A program made the position numbers and the translations under genes. Shown piece by piece: positions 17,678 to 26,045 of a stretch of DNA of 39,402 nucleotides (positions are counted from its first letter, which is position 1; every line of letters starts with the position of its first letter). The notes below the pieces were generated by a model. The model saw nothing but the letters and a program-made list of their open reading frames with translations. It ran no database searches and was not told the DNA's origin. Source of the DNA: Pirellulales bacterium (GTDB lineage: Bacteria > Planctomycetota > Planctomycetia > Pirellulales > JAEUIK01); contig JAIBBY010000048.1 of assembly GCA_019694455.1 (NCBI GenBank), positions 1-39,402 on the forward strand. The letters run 5' to 3'.

Positions 17678-19960
17678 CTATTGAAGATAAACAAACTCAT
17701 TGGTCGCCAGCAGCACCAGGCAAAACGACTCCCAGGCCTGTTGCTGACTGGCGCTGGCGTCGCTGCCGTCACTCTCGATCTGGGCTTGTTGAGCGCTGAG
17801 GAAATCTCGGGCAGCCTGCAATTCCGCGTCGCGCGGCGCACGGCACATCGTCAGGCGAAACGCCAGTTCGATACGAGCGTTGTCGTCGCTGCTCGCCTCG
17901 TTGGCCAGTCGTTCGGCCAAACGGCGGGCCCGCTGCTGCATGAATTCGCCGTTCATGTAGGTCAGCGCCTGGGGCGCGACAGTCGATACCATGCGCTGCT
18001 CGCAACTCGCGTTGGTATTAGGGAAGTCGAGCACTTCAAGTTCTGGCACGAGCAGCGTGCGCTTGACGAACACATAAATGCTACGCCGATTGGCGGCTTG
18101 CTCGTCGGATGCCTTCCAGCCATTGCCGGGGATCGATTGACTGGCGAGCACCGCATCGGAGATCTTTGGAAATACGCTAGGACCGCCATGTTCCAGATTG
18201 AGCTCGCCCGTCACGGCGAGTATCGAATCGCGGATTGCTTCCGCCTCCAGACGCCGGGGACGCCAGCGCCACACGAGCCGCGCATCGGGATCGGAATCGG
18301 CCGGGTTCTTGGCGGCGGCCGTAGAGTCGGGGGAGAGGCCGGGATTGCCGGCGGCCGACTGTTGGTAGGCTGCCGACAACATGATGAGGCGATGCAATGG
18401 CTTGATTTTCCAGCCCCCCGCGACCAACTCGCTGGCGAGCCAATCGAGCAATTTGGAGTGGCTGGGCGCATCGCCCATCAGACCAAAGTCGTTTTCGGTG
18501 GCCACGATTCCTTCGCCAAAGTGCTGCTGCCAAACGCGGTTCACCAGCACGCGCGCCGTGAGTGGATTGCTAGGGCTGACCAGCCACTCGGCAAACTGCT
18601 TGCGGCGTCCGGTGCTATGGCTGGTTGGCGTTGGCGCCGGGGGCGGGGCATCGACCAATACCGCGGGCAGACCGGGGCCGACTTCTTCCTGCGGCGATTG
18701 CGGATCGCCGCGATGAAAAACATGCGCCATTGGCCCGGTGGATGAATCTTCGTACCACACATAGGCGCGGGGCGGTTCCGCAGGTTTGGCGGCCACGGCG
18801 GCCTGGGCTTCGGCGCCCCAAACCTGTAGTTGTTCGCGCTCCTGCTCGCTGGCGTTTTGCATGATCTCTTCAGCGAGCTTCGCCTTGGAGTCTTGCACCA
18901 GCTTCTTTTGGGCCTCGTTGCGTTTGTCCTCCGCGGTCTGAATCGCCGCGATCGCGTCTGCTGAGAGCGAAGTGGCGTTGGCCTCAAACATGCGCTGACG
19001 CACTTGCGTCTTTAACTGGTCGCATTGCTGGTTAAGCGCGGCAACCTGCTGATCGATCCGGGCGGTCGTGTCTCGGTAGGTCGATAGCTCCGCTTCGGTG
19101 CCGACCATGCGGTCGAGATCGGTGCGCCCCTCTTGCGGGCGCTTGAGCGGTTCGAACACCGCCAACAAGCGCGAATAGTCTTGTTGTTTGAAGGGCTCGT
19201 ACTTGTGGTCATGACAGCGGGCGCAGCGAATGGTTTGGCCGAGAAATGTCGAGGCAGTCGTGCCCAAGACATCGTCCAACTGATCGTAGCGGTCGACCAT
19301 CGGATCGGCGGGTTCGTCGTCCCATGGCCCCAGCCGCAAAAAGGTGGTGGCGATTTGCGTTTCGGCATTGGCGCCTTCCAGCTCGTCGCCGGCGATTTGC
19401 TCCAGCACGAAGCGATCGAACGGCTTGTCGTTGTTGAACGCTGCAATCACATAGTCGCGATAGCGCCAGGCGTGCGGCTTGGGATTGTCGCGTTCGTAGC
19501 CGTTCGACTCGGCATAGCGCACCACATCGAGCCAGTGACGCCCCCAGCGCTCGCCATACTCGGACCGGGCCAACAGCGCGTCGACCAACTTGGCGAACGC
19601 GTCAGGCGAGTCATCGGCCAGAAAGCGATCCTGCTCCTCAATCGTGGGCGGAAGGCCGATCAGATCAAGATAAGCCCGGCGCAAGAGCGTTGGCTTGTCG
19701 GCTGCGGGAGACGGGCTGAGGTCTGCCGCTTCAAGTCCGGCCAGAATGAAATGGTCGATCGGGGTTTGCGGCCAATCGCCCCGGCTGACCGGCGGCAATT
19801 CGGGGCGCTCGACGGGCAGAAACGCCCAATGGTCGCGTTCGGACTCGTCGAACTGGTGGCGGCCGTAGGGTTCCGCAGCCGCGCAACGGACGCCAGCAAA
19901 AAGGGCTAATGTCGCAAGTGCGATGCCTGGCAATCGTCGCTTATGAACCGAACGAGCCAT
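17678..19960 (-). CDS. DUF1549/DUF1553 protein with CxxCH haem-binding motif
   Basis: A protein of about 760 residues with a signal peptide (through CAAAEP). DUF1549 spans roughly residues 60-270 (HWAFLPVERPELPP, TLLRRAYLDLIGLPPT, YGERWGRHWLDVVRYAESNGYERDNP) and ends in CARCHDHKYEPF, a CxxCH motif consistent with c-type haem attachment. A Gln/Lys/Glu-rich coiled-coil of about 110 residues follows, then DUF1553 (about 440-730; SNPLTARVLVNRVWQQHFG, LVWRWRPRRLEAEAIRDS). Many family members carry an N-terminal PSCyt1 cytochrome domain; this one lacks it and begins directly with DUF1549. ATG 19960 is preferred to 19993 because the signal peptide starts there. It is the first gene of a pair with DUF1501. 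Function unproven, probably periplasmic or surface complex-carbohydrate or redox related. Confidence 0.93.
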   Translation of the reverse strand: MARSVHKRRLPGIALATLALFAGVRCAAAEPYGRHQFDESERDHWAFLPVERPELPPVSRGDWPQTPIDHFILAGLEAADLSPSPAADKPTLLRRAYLDLIGLPPTIEEQDRFLADDSPDAFAKLVDALLARSEYGERWGRHWLDVVRYAESNGYERDNPKPHAWRYRDYVIAAFNNDKPFDRFVLEQIAGDELEGANAETQIATTFLRLGPWDDEPADPMVDRYDQLDDVLGTTASTFLGQTIRCARCHDHKYEPFKQQDYSRLLAVFEPLKRPQEGRTDLDRMVGTEAELSTYRDTTARIDQQVAALNQQCDQLKTQVRQRMFEANATSLSADAIAAIQTAEDKRNEAQKKLVQDSKAKLAEEIMQNASEQEREQLQVWGAEAQAAVAAKPAEPPRAYVWYEDSSTGPMAHVFHRGDPQSPQEEVGPGLPAVLVDAPPPAPTPTSHSTGRRKQFAEWLVSPSNPLTARVLVNRVWQQHFGEGIVATENDFGLMGDAPSHSKLLDWLASELVAGGWKIKPLHRLIMLSAAYQQSAAGNPGLSPDSTAAAKNPADSDPDARLVWRWRPRRLEAEAIRDSILAVTGELNLEHGGPSVFPKISDAVLASQSIPGNGWKASDEQAANRRSIYVFVKRTLLVPELEVLDFPNTNASCEQRMVSTVAPQALTYMNGEFMQQRARRLAERLANEASSDDNARIELAFRLTMCRAPRDAELQAARDFLSAQQAQIESDGSDASASQQQAWESFCLVLLATNEFVYLQ

Positions 19961-20153
19961 CACACGACCGGTGTTACAGCCACAGGAAAGCAATACACTG
20001 CGGTACGGCGCCTAACTGTTCCAGCGGCCGCACTTTAGCGAGTTGCAGTATAAACATTCGCGCAATGCGAACCAACAATTTGGAAGCGCTCGCAGCCATG
20101 AGAGAGGTACACTCGCGTACAGTGGATGTTGTCGAACGGCCAGAAAGAACCGA

Positions 20154-21167
20154 GTGACGAACGACTACCAAGCCATATTGATTGTCTCCTTTGGCGGCCC
20201 CGAGGGGCCGGACGACGTGCTGCCGTTCTTGGAGAACGTGCTTCGCGGCCGGAATGTGCCGCGCGAGCGGATGTTGGCCGTGGCCGAGCACTACCAGAAA
20301 TTTGGCGGCGTGAGTCCGATCAACGAGCAGAATCGCGCGCTGATCGTGGCCCTGCGAAACGAACTTGGCCGGCATGGACCCGACCTGCCGATCTATTGGG
20401 GCAACCGCAACTGGCATCCCTTGTTGGCCGACACTCTGCGGCAAATGGCCGACGACGGCATGCGGCGAGCCGTCGCGTTTTTCACCTCGATCTTCAGTTC
20501 GTATTCGGGCTGCCGGCAGTATCGCGAGAATATCGCCGAGGCGCAGAATATTGTGGGCGCCGGCGCGCCGCGGATCGACAAGCTGCGCATGTTTTATAAT
20601 CACCCCGGCTTCGTTGAGACGATGGCCGACCGCGTGCGCTCGGCGCTGGAGCAAGTTCCCGCGGAGCGGCAAGGCGCCGCGCGATTGATCTACACCGCGC
20701 ATAGCATCCCCAGCGCCATGGCCGCTGGCTGCCGCTATGAGGAACAATTGCGAGAATCGTGCCGGCTGGTCACCACGGCGATTGGCCGCGAAGGGTTTGA
20801 TTTGGTTTACCAAAGCCGCAGCGGGCCGCCGCAACAACCGTGGCTTGCGCCCGACATCAACGATCATCTGCGCGCGATCGCGGCGGCTGGCGCGCGCGAT
20901 GTGGTGGTCACGCCGATCGGCTTTGTCTCCGATCATATCGAAGTGCTTTACGATCTCGATATCGAAGCCGCCACATTGGCCGAGGAGTTGGGCATTCACT
21001 ATGTGCGCGCGGGCACGGCGGGCGCGCACCCCCGATTCGTGACGATGATCCGCGAACTGATCGCCGAGCGAGTGGATTCGACCGCGCCGCGGCTGGCTAT
21101 GGGACAGTATGGGCCGAGCCACGATGTTTGCGCGGACGATTGCTGCCCGTCGGGGCGGCCCAGTTGA
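20154..21167 (+). CDS. hemH: Ferrochelatase, probable [2Fe-2S] type
   Basis: A 337-residue enzyme inserting Fe2+ into protoporphyrin IX or coproporphyrin III at the end of haem synthesis. LIVSFGGPEGPDDV begins the fold. The catalytic His183 is in YTAHSIP and the conserved Glu263 in SDHIEVLYDLD. SRSGPPQQPWLAPDI is closer to actinobacterial ferrochelatases than to E. coli HemH. Cys120 (SSYSGCRQYREN) and a C-terminal CADDCC cluster (Cys326, 330, 331) occupy the places of the four [2Fe-2S] ligands known in mycobacterial and Caulobacter enzymes. GTG 20154 is chosen because similarity starts immediately and AGAAAG lies upstream; the open frame extends to 20043 without protein-like sequence. It is divergent from the DUF1549/DUF1553 gene and converges on a kinase gene. 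Protoporphyrin- or coproporphyrin-dependent pathway cannot be decided by eye. Confidence 0.93.
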   Translation: MTNDYQAILIVSFGGPEGPDDVLPFLENVLRGRNVPRERMLAVAEHYQKFGGVSPINEQNRALIVALRNELGRHGPDLPIYWGNRNWHPLLADTLRQMADDGMRRAVAFFTSIFSSYSGCRQYRENIAEAQNIVGAGAPRIDKLRMFYNHPGFVETMADRVRSALEQVPAERQGAARLIYTAHSIPSAMAAGCRYEEQLRESCRLVTTAIGREGFDLVYQSRSGPPQQPWLAPDINDHLRAIAAAGARDVVVTPIGFVSDHIEVLYDLDIEAATLAEELGIHYVRAGTAGAHPRFVTMIRELIAERVDSTAPRLAMGQYGPSHDVCADDCCPSGRPS

Positions 21168-21244
21168 TCGTGGCGCGCGGGCGGCATTTGGTGCGTCGAT
21201 GTTGCGCAATGGATTCGATCACCGTGGTCGTTGTGCGACTGACG

Positions 21245-23548
21245 CTAAAAGCGATTGGATCCGGAGAAGGGGTCAAATGTCTGCGTCTCGCCGGGGAGCG
21301 ATTCTCCGGTTGGGGCCAGGGCGATGGCCAAGGCGCCGAGATCGCGTTCGATTGCTCGCACCAGCGCGAACGACACGAAGAAACCGATCAGCCCCATCAC
21401 GCTGATGACGCCGAACGCGCTTTGTTGCTTGCCGCCGCCGGCGGTGGCCAATAGCACGGCCAGCGATCCGAATGGCACGGCCACGGCGACGCCAAAGTAG
21501 CGCCAGATGCGCCGGCTGAGGCGGCCGAGTCCTTGCGTGTCGCGCTCGTCGGGCTTGGATTCGCGCAGCAGCATGGGGTGCAGGTCATGCACCGTGAGGT
21601 AAGTGACGCCGAAAAACGCGAGCGTGCCAGTGACCAGTCCGCAAAGAAACTGCGACGTCAGCCAGTGAAAGAAGAAGCCGGCATAGACCGGGGGCGGCAT
21701 GGCGACTTGCGGCGTCATGTGCATGGCCAGCCAGATGGGGTAGGCGCAGCCCGAGATCGTCCAGGCGCCGGTAATCACCCAGGAGACGTAGTCACCGGTG
21801 TATAGGCTGCGCTGGCGCGTCGACCAAGAGACGTCCGCTTGTCGGCCGTTTCGGGCGCTCTGATAAGCGCGTAGCGCCGGCAAACAGAGCCAAACGCCAA
21901 TCGCAAGCCCGATGGCGTAGAGCGTGGAGTTCACCACGGCGATTTGCTTGGAGTAAAAGCTTTCTTGCGCCGCGGCCGGCAGTCCGTAGACCAGCGACTC
22001 GGCGTTGTATTGATAGTTGACCACGCTGAGCACCGCGTTGGGCAACAGCGCCACCAGCGCCAAGCTGGCGGTTGGATAGCGCCGCACTAGCCCCCGCGGA
22101 CCAGACAAACGAGGCAACAGCAAACGCTGGGCGCTGGGGCGCAGACAAAGCTCCAATTGCCGAGCCAGGTCAGCGGCGGAAGCGAAGCGATCACTCGGCT
22201 CGGGCGCGAGGCACTTGAGCAAGGTTTCTTTGAGTCCGGCGGGGAGCCCCGGCGGCAGCGCGTCGACGATGTCGCGGTCGACCCCGCGGCGGCGGCTTTG
22301 GGCCATACGTCCCAAGAGTTGCGGCCAGGAGGTGTTGGGCGCCTCATCGGCAAATGGCCGGCGGCCGACGAGCAACTCCCACAGCATGACCGCCAGAGAG
22401 TAGACCTCGCTGCGGGCGTCCAGTTCGTCCGGCTTGCGCTCGTGCGAGGGATTGCAAGCTTCGAGCTGCTCGGGCGACATGTAGGCGAGGCTGCCGCCAA
22501 AGTACGCGGCGGGACTGGCGCCTTCCACCTTGGAACAGCAGGCGATGTTGAAATCGACCAGCTTGGGCGTGCAGTCGGCGGCCAACAAGACGTTGGCCGG
22601 TTTTACGTCGCGGTGAAGCACGCCGCGTTGATGCGCGTAGTCGAGCGCGGCCGCCAGTCGAGAACCAATCCAGCAAACCGTTTCTCCCCAATTGGCGTGC
22701 GCCAGTCGGCGGCGGATGAGCGAGTCGGCCGGAGGCGAATCGCCGCGTTCATCGAGCGCGCGATCGACCGCGTCGAGCAGCAGTTTGCCGCTGCGCTGGT
22801 TGGCAGGCAGAGCGCGCGCGGCTTCGACCACGGCGTGCAAGGCGCCCCCCGGCACGTATTGCATGTAGAGCAAGCGCACGCCACGATCGGGCACGCTGCG
22901 TTGATCGTAGACGCGCACAATATGCGGATGGTCGAGCTGCGCAAGGGTTTGGGCCTCTAGCCCGCGATCGGCCGAAACCTTGAGCGCCACGACGCGCTGC
23001 ATGGAGCGCTGCCGCGCCAGGTAAACGGTGGCGAAGGCGCCTTTGCCGAGTTGCGCCAAAATATCGAAGTCGTCGATGCTGCCGTTGACCTCGATGCCCG
23101 AGGCGGCCTCGCCGGAGAACAGGGTGGTGCTGAGGTGCGGAGTCTCCAGTCCCAGCATGCGGCGCAGTTCGTCGGCGTGCTCGGGGAAGCGGTGCAAATA
23201 CTCGTCGATCTGCACGTCTTCGCCCGCGCGTTTGCGGAGATGGAACTCCTCGTAGACCAGGTCGAGTGGCAGCCCTTCGCTGGCCATCTCAGGGAACTGG
23301 GTGAGATATTCCTCTACTCGGCGGTGGGCGCAACCGCGTTGCCAGCGATATTCCAGATCGACTTTGACCAACTCGATGAGCGCCATGCGGCGAACGCCGG
23401 CGTCGATCGGCGCCACGAAGGGGCCGATATCGGGGGGCTCGCCGGTCGATTCCCAGGCGTTGATGAAGCCTTCGACACATTCGGAGACGGCTTGCCACAT
23501 GCGCGTGGTTTCGGCCGGATCCCAAGAGTGGCGCGTGGCGGTGCTCAT
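21245..23548 (-). CDS. Membrane-anchored Ser/Thr protein kinase with six C-terminal helices
   Basis: A protein of about 767 residues. An N-terminal helical segment (IDEYLHRFPEHADELRRML is typical of planctomycete kinases) precedes a Hanks kinase domain at about 160-470: LGKGAFATVY, ATP Lys190 (VVALKVS), HRDVKPAN with Asp314, and SLAYMSPEQLEA. The magnesium-loop DFG is DFN (Asp332-Phe-Asn334), with the catalytic Asp kept. From about 495 there are six hydrophobic helices (LALVALLPNAVLSVV, LYAIGLAIGVWLCL, WVITGAWTISG, LTSQFLCGLVTGTLAF, FGVAVAVPFGSLAVLLA, FGVISVMGLIGFFVSFAL), so it is an integral membrane kinase lacking an obvious extracellular sensor domain. ATG 23548 is preferred; the frame is open to 23638 with a further ATG at 23599. 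It is divergent from an ECF sigma factor, a common functional pairing in planctomycetes. Confidence 0.9.
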   Translation of the reverse strand: MSTATRHSWDPAETTRMWQAVSECVEGFINAWESTGEPPDIGPFVAPIDAGVRRMALIELVKVDLEYRWQRGCAHRRVEEYLTQFPEMASEGLPLDLVYEEFHLRKRAGEDVQIDEYLHRFPEHADELRRMLGLETPHLSTTLFSGEAASGIEVNGSIDDFDILAQLGKGAFATVYLARQRSMQRVVALKVSADRGLEAQTLAQLDHPHIVRVYDQRSVPDRGVRLLYMQYVPGGALHAVVEAARALPANQRSGKLLLDAVDRALDERGDSPPADSLIRRRLAHANWGETVCWIGSRLAAALDYAHQRGVLHRDVKPANVLLAADCTPKLVDFNIACCSKVEGASPAAYFGGSLAYMSPEQLEACNPSHERKPDELDARSEVYSLAVMLWELLVGRRPFADEAPNTSWPQLLGRMAQSRRRGVDRDIVDALPPGLPAGLKETLLKCLAPEPSDRFASAADLARQLELCLRPSAQRLLLPRLSGPRGLVRRYPTASLALVALLPNAVLSVVNYQYNAESLVYGLPAAAQESFYSKQIAVVNSTLYAIGLAIGVWLCLPALRAYQSARNGRQADVSWSTRQRSLYTGDYVSWVITGAWTISGCAYPIWLAMHMTPQVAMPPPVYAGFFFHWLTSQFLCGLVTGTLAFFGVTYLTVHDLHPMLLRESKPDERDTQGLGRLSRRIWRYFGVAVAVPFGSLAVLLATAGGGKQQSAFGVISVMGLIGFFVSFALVRAIERDLGALAIALAPTGESLPGETQTFDPFSGSNRF

Positions 23549-23631
23549 GCGTGCAAGTGGCTCCCATGCCGTGTCCGGCGTGGCCGGACCGACGCGCATT
23601 CTTGTCGAATGGCCGCGGTTTGACAACTTTG

Positions 23632-23661
23632 CTGACAAATCGCGCCGGCGGGTGTTACGAT
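23632..23661 (+). promoter_or_regulatory. Candidate promoter of the first ECF sigma gene
   Basis: CTGACA (23632-23637), an 18-base spacer and TACGAT (23656-23661) preceded by TGT (extended -10). A second TGACAA lies 12 bases upstream (23621-23626), so the hexamer is duplicated on the same helix face roughly one turn apart. Confidence 0.35.
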
Positions 23662-23724
23662 GCTGGCTGAATTGCGCTTGGCAGTGGGGGGAGCGACATC
23701 CATCGCGCGCGGAGGAACCTGGCC

Positions 23725-24348
23725 ATGGCGATCAACGAAGACCCATCGATCGAAGCGCTGGTCGAGCGCGTGCGCGGCGGCGACCGCGAGGCGTTGGCCG
23801 AGTTCATCACGGCGCGGCGCGCGCCGCTGTTGGCCTATATCGACAAGAACCTGGGCGCCGCGCTGCGGACCAAGATCGAGCCCGAGGATGTGCTGCAGGA
23901 GGTGAGCGCCGAGTCGGTGCGGTCGCTGACCAGCGCGCCGCTGGAAGATCGTGATCCGTTTGGTTGGCTGTGCCAGATTGCGCAGCGGCGGATGATCGAC
24001 GCGCATCGGCGGCTGTTCGGCGCGCAGAAGCGGGCCGCGGGGCGCGAGGTGTCGCTGGCCACGCCGGTGGGCGATTCGAGTCGCCGCGAGTTGATCGACA
24101 TGCTGGTGGCCAGCATGACCACGGCGAGTCGGGCCTTTTCGCGCGATCAAAAGCGCATTCGCCTGGAAGCGGTCATGCAGGAGTTGCCCACCGAACAGCG
24201 CGAGGCGCTGCGCTTGCGGTACGTGTCGGGCTTGCCGTCCAAGGAGATCGCGCAGCGGCTCGGCAAGACCGATGGCGCAGTACGAGTCATGCTGACGCGC
24301 GCCTTGGACAAATTTCAAAAGCTACTTGGCCCCGACATGGCGCCTTGA
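23725..24348 (+). CDS. ECF-type RNA polymerase sigma factor (planctomycete group)
   Basis: A 207-residue sigma-70 family protein. Region 2 is at about 15-95: FITARRAPLLAYIDKNL, then KIEPEDVLQEVSAESVRSL for core binding, then DPFGWLCQIAQRRMIDAHRRLF for -10 recognition. Region 4 is at about 145-200 with the helix-turn-helix LPTEQREALRLRYVSGLPSKEIAQRLGKTDGAVRVMLTRAL split across it. No anti-sigma gene of the zinc type is adjacent; the divergent kinase gene is the likely regulatory partner. GGAGGAA lies nine bases before ATG 23725. Its last 27 bases overlap the 3' end of the convergent PEP-CTERM gene, so transcription of either could interfere with the other. Confidence 0.93.
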   Translation: MAINEDPSIEALVERVRGGDREALAEFITARRAPLLAYIDKNLGAALRTKIEPEDVLQEVSAESVRSLTSAPLEDRDPFGWLCQIAQRRMIDAHRRLFGAQKRAAGREVSLATPVGDSSRRELIDMLVASMTTASRAFSRDQKRIRLEAVMQELPTEQREALRLRYVSGLPSKEIAQRLGKTDGAVRVMLTRALDKFQKLLGPDMAP

Positions 24349-25200
24349 TCGCCGCAGCGCAAGCAACAGCCCCGCGCTGGCCGCAATGGCCAACGCGAGC
24401 GACGACGGCTCTGGCACACCGTTAAAAATCGTCGCGCCAGGAGGGATGGCAGCGAGTAGTTCCGGGGCGCCGAGTGATTTGTTGGCTGTGAGCGACGGGT
24501 TCAGAACCACTTCGATATCGGTCATGCCGGGCGTTGGAGGATGCACGATCGGGCCAGGTCCAGGAGGCACCCAAACTGTTGGGCCGGAATCGTCGATCGG
24601 AGCGACCGAATCGACTGGCGGCGTGATCGCGGGTACAGGGTCGTTGGGAGTCAGGAACGGGGCCGATTCTAGAACCGATTCCAACGATTGCCGCAGGCCG
24701 GCCATGGGATCGAAGTTGCCGGCAAGCAGATAATTGCTGCCGGCGCGGGCCACGCTGCCGCTCACCGCAAGCGGGGAGCGACTGACGATATGCCCTAGCG
24801 ACAGTCGCTCGAACTCCGATCCGTCGCCGGTGCCGGCGCTAATCGCGTAGTTACCGGGGCCGCTGGTGATCGACATGCTGTTCTCGGTCCAGGGACTGGA
24901 GAAGTAGCTGTCCCACTCCATGGCATAGGCGGCTTCGGTCAGTTCGCTGAATTGCGCCGCTTGAACATCGGAGTCGACATCGATGCGGCCCAGCGCACGC
25001 TGCTGCTGGATTTCGCCATTGAAACTAAGCTCCGCAAACAGCGAGCGCTGCTCGCCATCGGCGGCGTCGACCCATAGGTCGTAACCGTAATAGCCATCGC
25101 CCAGATCGGTGACGAAGACATCAAGAATCGGGGCGGCCCGCGCCGCAGTGAGTTGCGCCACGATGCCGATCGCGACCGCGAATACGAATGCCCGATGCAT
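24322..25200 (-). CDS. PEP-CTERM sorted exoprotein of unknown function
   Basis: A 292-residue secreted protein. A signal peptide (MHRAFVFAVAIGIVAQLTAARAAP) is followed by a beta-rich region with repeated DLGDGYYGYDLWVD- and GNFDPMAGLRQ-like segments, then a Pro-rich linker (about 210-240). The C-terminus is a complete PEP-CTERM signal: VPEPSS, a hydrophobic helix ALAIAASAGLLLAL, and a basic end RRSRR. Such proteins are cut and transferred by exosortase and often end up in the extracellular matrix; no exosortase gene is in the window. ATG 25200 fits the signal peptide and has GGGGG eight bases upstream; the longer frame to 25239 is unlikely. The 13-mer at 25263-25275 upstream is shared with the other PEP-CTERM gene. 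Confidence 0.9.
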   Translation of the reverse strand: MHRAFVFAVAIGIVAQLTAARAAPILDVFVTDLGDGYYGYDLWVDAADGEQRSLFAELSFNGEIQQQRALGRIDVDSDVQAAQFSELTEAAYAMEWDSYFSSPWTENSMSITSGPGNYAISAGTGDGSEFERLSLGHIVSRSPLAVSGSVARAGSNYLLAGNFDPMAGLRQSLESVLESAPFLTPNDPVPAITPPVDSVAPIDDSGPTVWVPPGPGPIVHPPTPGMTDIEVVLNPSLTANKSLGAPELLAAIPPGATIFNGVPEPSSLALAIAASAGLLLALRRSRRHVGAK

Positions 25201-25262
25201 GACCGGCGCCCCCAAGAGGCATGGCGCGCGACGAGCCAATCCAAGTGGCCGCGCGAGCTAAT

Positions 25263-25275
25263 GCAAAAAAACTTC
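25263..25275 (-). promoter_or_regulatory. Shared 13-mer upstream of PEP-CTERM gene 1
   Basis: GCAAAAAAACTTC (GAAGTTTTTTTGC on the gene strand) lies 63-75 bases before ATG 25200. The same 13 bases occur at 27960-27972, upstream of the second PEP-CTERM gene. Its T-tract ending in TTGC could be an UP-like element, a regulator site or part of an unusual promoter. Confidence 0.4.
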
Positions 25276-25485
25276 GGCCGCCGACATCGCGCGCTGTTAC
25301 GCGAGGCTGCGACGACGCGGTTGACGACTCAGTTGTCGTGTGAACTGGAGCATAGCGGCAGGGTGGCTCAAAAAGCAAACGAAATTTTGCCGGCGATGCG
25401 AGTCAAACGTTCGCGGCGCGGCGTCCCGAGCGCGGAGCCAGTGGCACACAGAGGGAGGGACGCACACGGACGATGGCACATGGAC

Positions 25486-25513
25486 GGATCAGGTGAGCAA
25501 TGGAGCAGGTGAG
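25486..25513. repeat. 28-base dispersed repeat, copy 1
   Basis: GGATCAGGTGAGCAATGGAG and the next eight bases match 28231-28258 at 25 of 28 positions. Both copies lie in the non-coding flanks of the second PEP-CTERM gene. Confidence 0.6.
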
Positions 25514-25579
25514 GCTGCCCGATGGGCCGCAGGGGAAGCGGAATTGAATTGCGCTCGAAACACGAAAACAGGGGGGGGG

Positions 25580-25797
25580 ACTCCGAAAACCCCCAGCGGC
25601 GCGCCGGGGGTATGTGGCGCAACTAACCACGCGGCAGCGGGTTGCGGTTTTCGGAGTGATGGGTTGAATTCGGAGTTTTCGGAATCGGGGTAGCGCAATT
25701 CGGTCAAATGAGAACCGCCAAAACAGCAGATGTAGTGGCCGGGCTGCGCCAGACCTCAACCGGTAGTGGTCGCAATTCGGAGTGATACTCCGAAAAC
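25580..25797. repeat. Cluster of CGGAGT / ACTCCG motifs
   Basis: The core TTCGGAGT (or TTTTCGGAGT) occurs as ACTCCGAAAAC at 25580-25590, TTTTCGGAGTGAT at 25648-25660, a double copy AATTCGGAGTTTTCGGA at 25667-25683, and a perfect palindrome TTCGGAGT-GAT-ACTCCGAA at 25776-25794. Such spaced direct and inverted copies of an 8-base core in 220 bases look like a multi-site binding region. Confidence 0.5.
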
Positions 25798-25830
25798 GTG
25801 CGGAGGATGGTGGTGAGTGGGTAGAGGAAA

Positions 25831-25954
25831 GAAAACCGCAGAGGCGCAGAGACGCGGCGAGGGCGAAAGTTAGAAGAAGACCCCCTCACCAGCGGCCTGC
25901 GGCCGCTACCTCTGGCGCCTACTACGCTTCGCTGCGTGGGGGCGAGGTGGAAGA
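25831..25954. repeat. Intergenic repeat family, copy A
   Basis: It begins with a GAGGCGCAGAGACGC module and ends with a hairpin-forming module (AGCGGCC-TGC-GGCCGCT at 25891-25907, then GGTGGAAGA). Positions 25859-25954 are identical over 96 bases to 28067-28162. Confidence 0.85.
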
Positions 25955-26045
25955 GAGGGCACAATTGCCAAAGCACAACGCTCTGCCCCTCTCTTCTCCG
26001 CGCGTCAGCGTTTCGGCGGTAGCTTTCTTCCCTAGCGACCAGCCA

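Larger units (their letters stand above)
25201..26045. other. Long non-coding region with repeats between two PEP-CTERM genes
   Basis: About 845 bases without a convincing gene: the reading frames present are low-complexity and lack ribosome sites. From left to right it holds a GCAAAAAAACTTC motif (25263-25275), one copy of a 28-base repeat (25486-25513), a cluster of CGGAGT-type motifs (25580-25797), and copy A of the 124-base repeat family (25831-25954). No promoter with strong consensus was recognised. Confidence 0.6.

Noticed and set aside
17615..18745. A 376-residue plus-strand frame
   Set aside because: It is the antisense of the DUF1549/DUF1553 gene, with no ribosome site and no recognisable domain.
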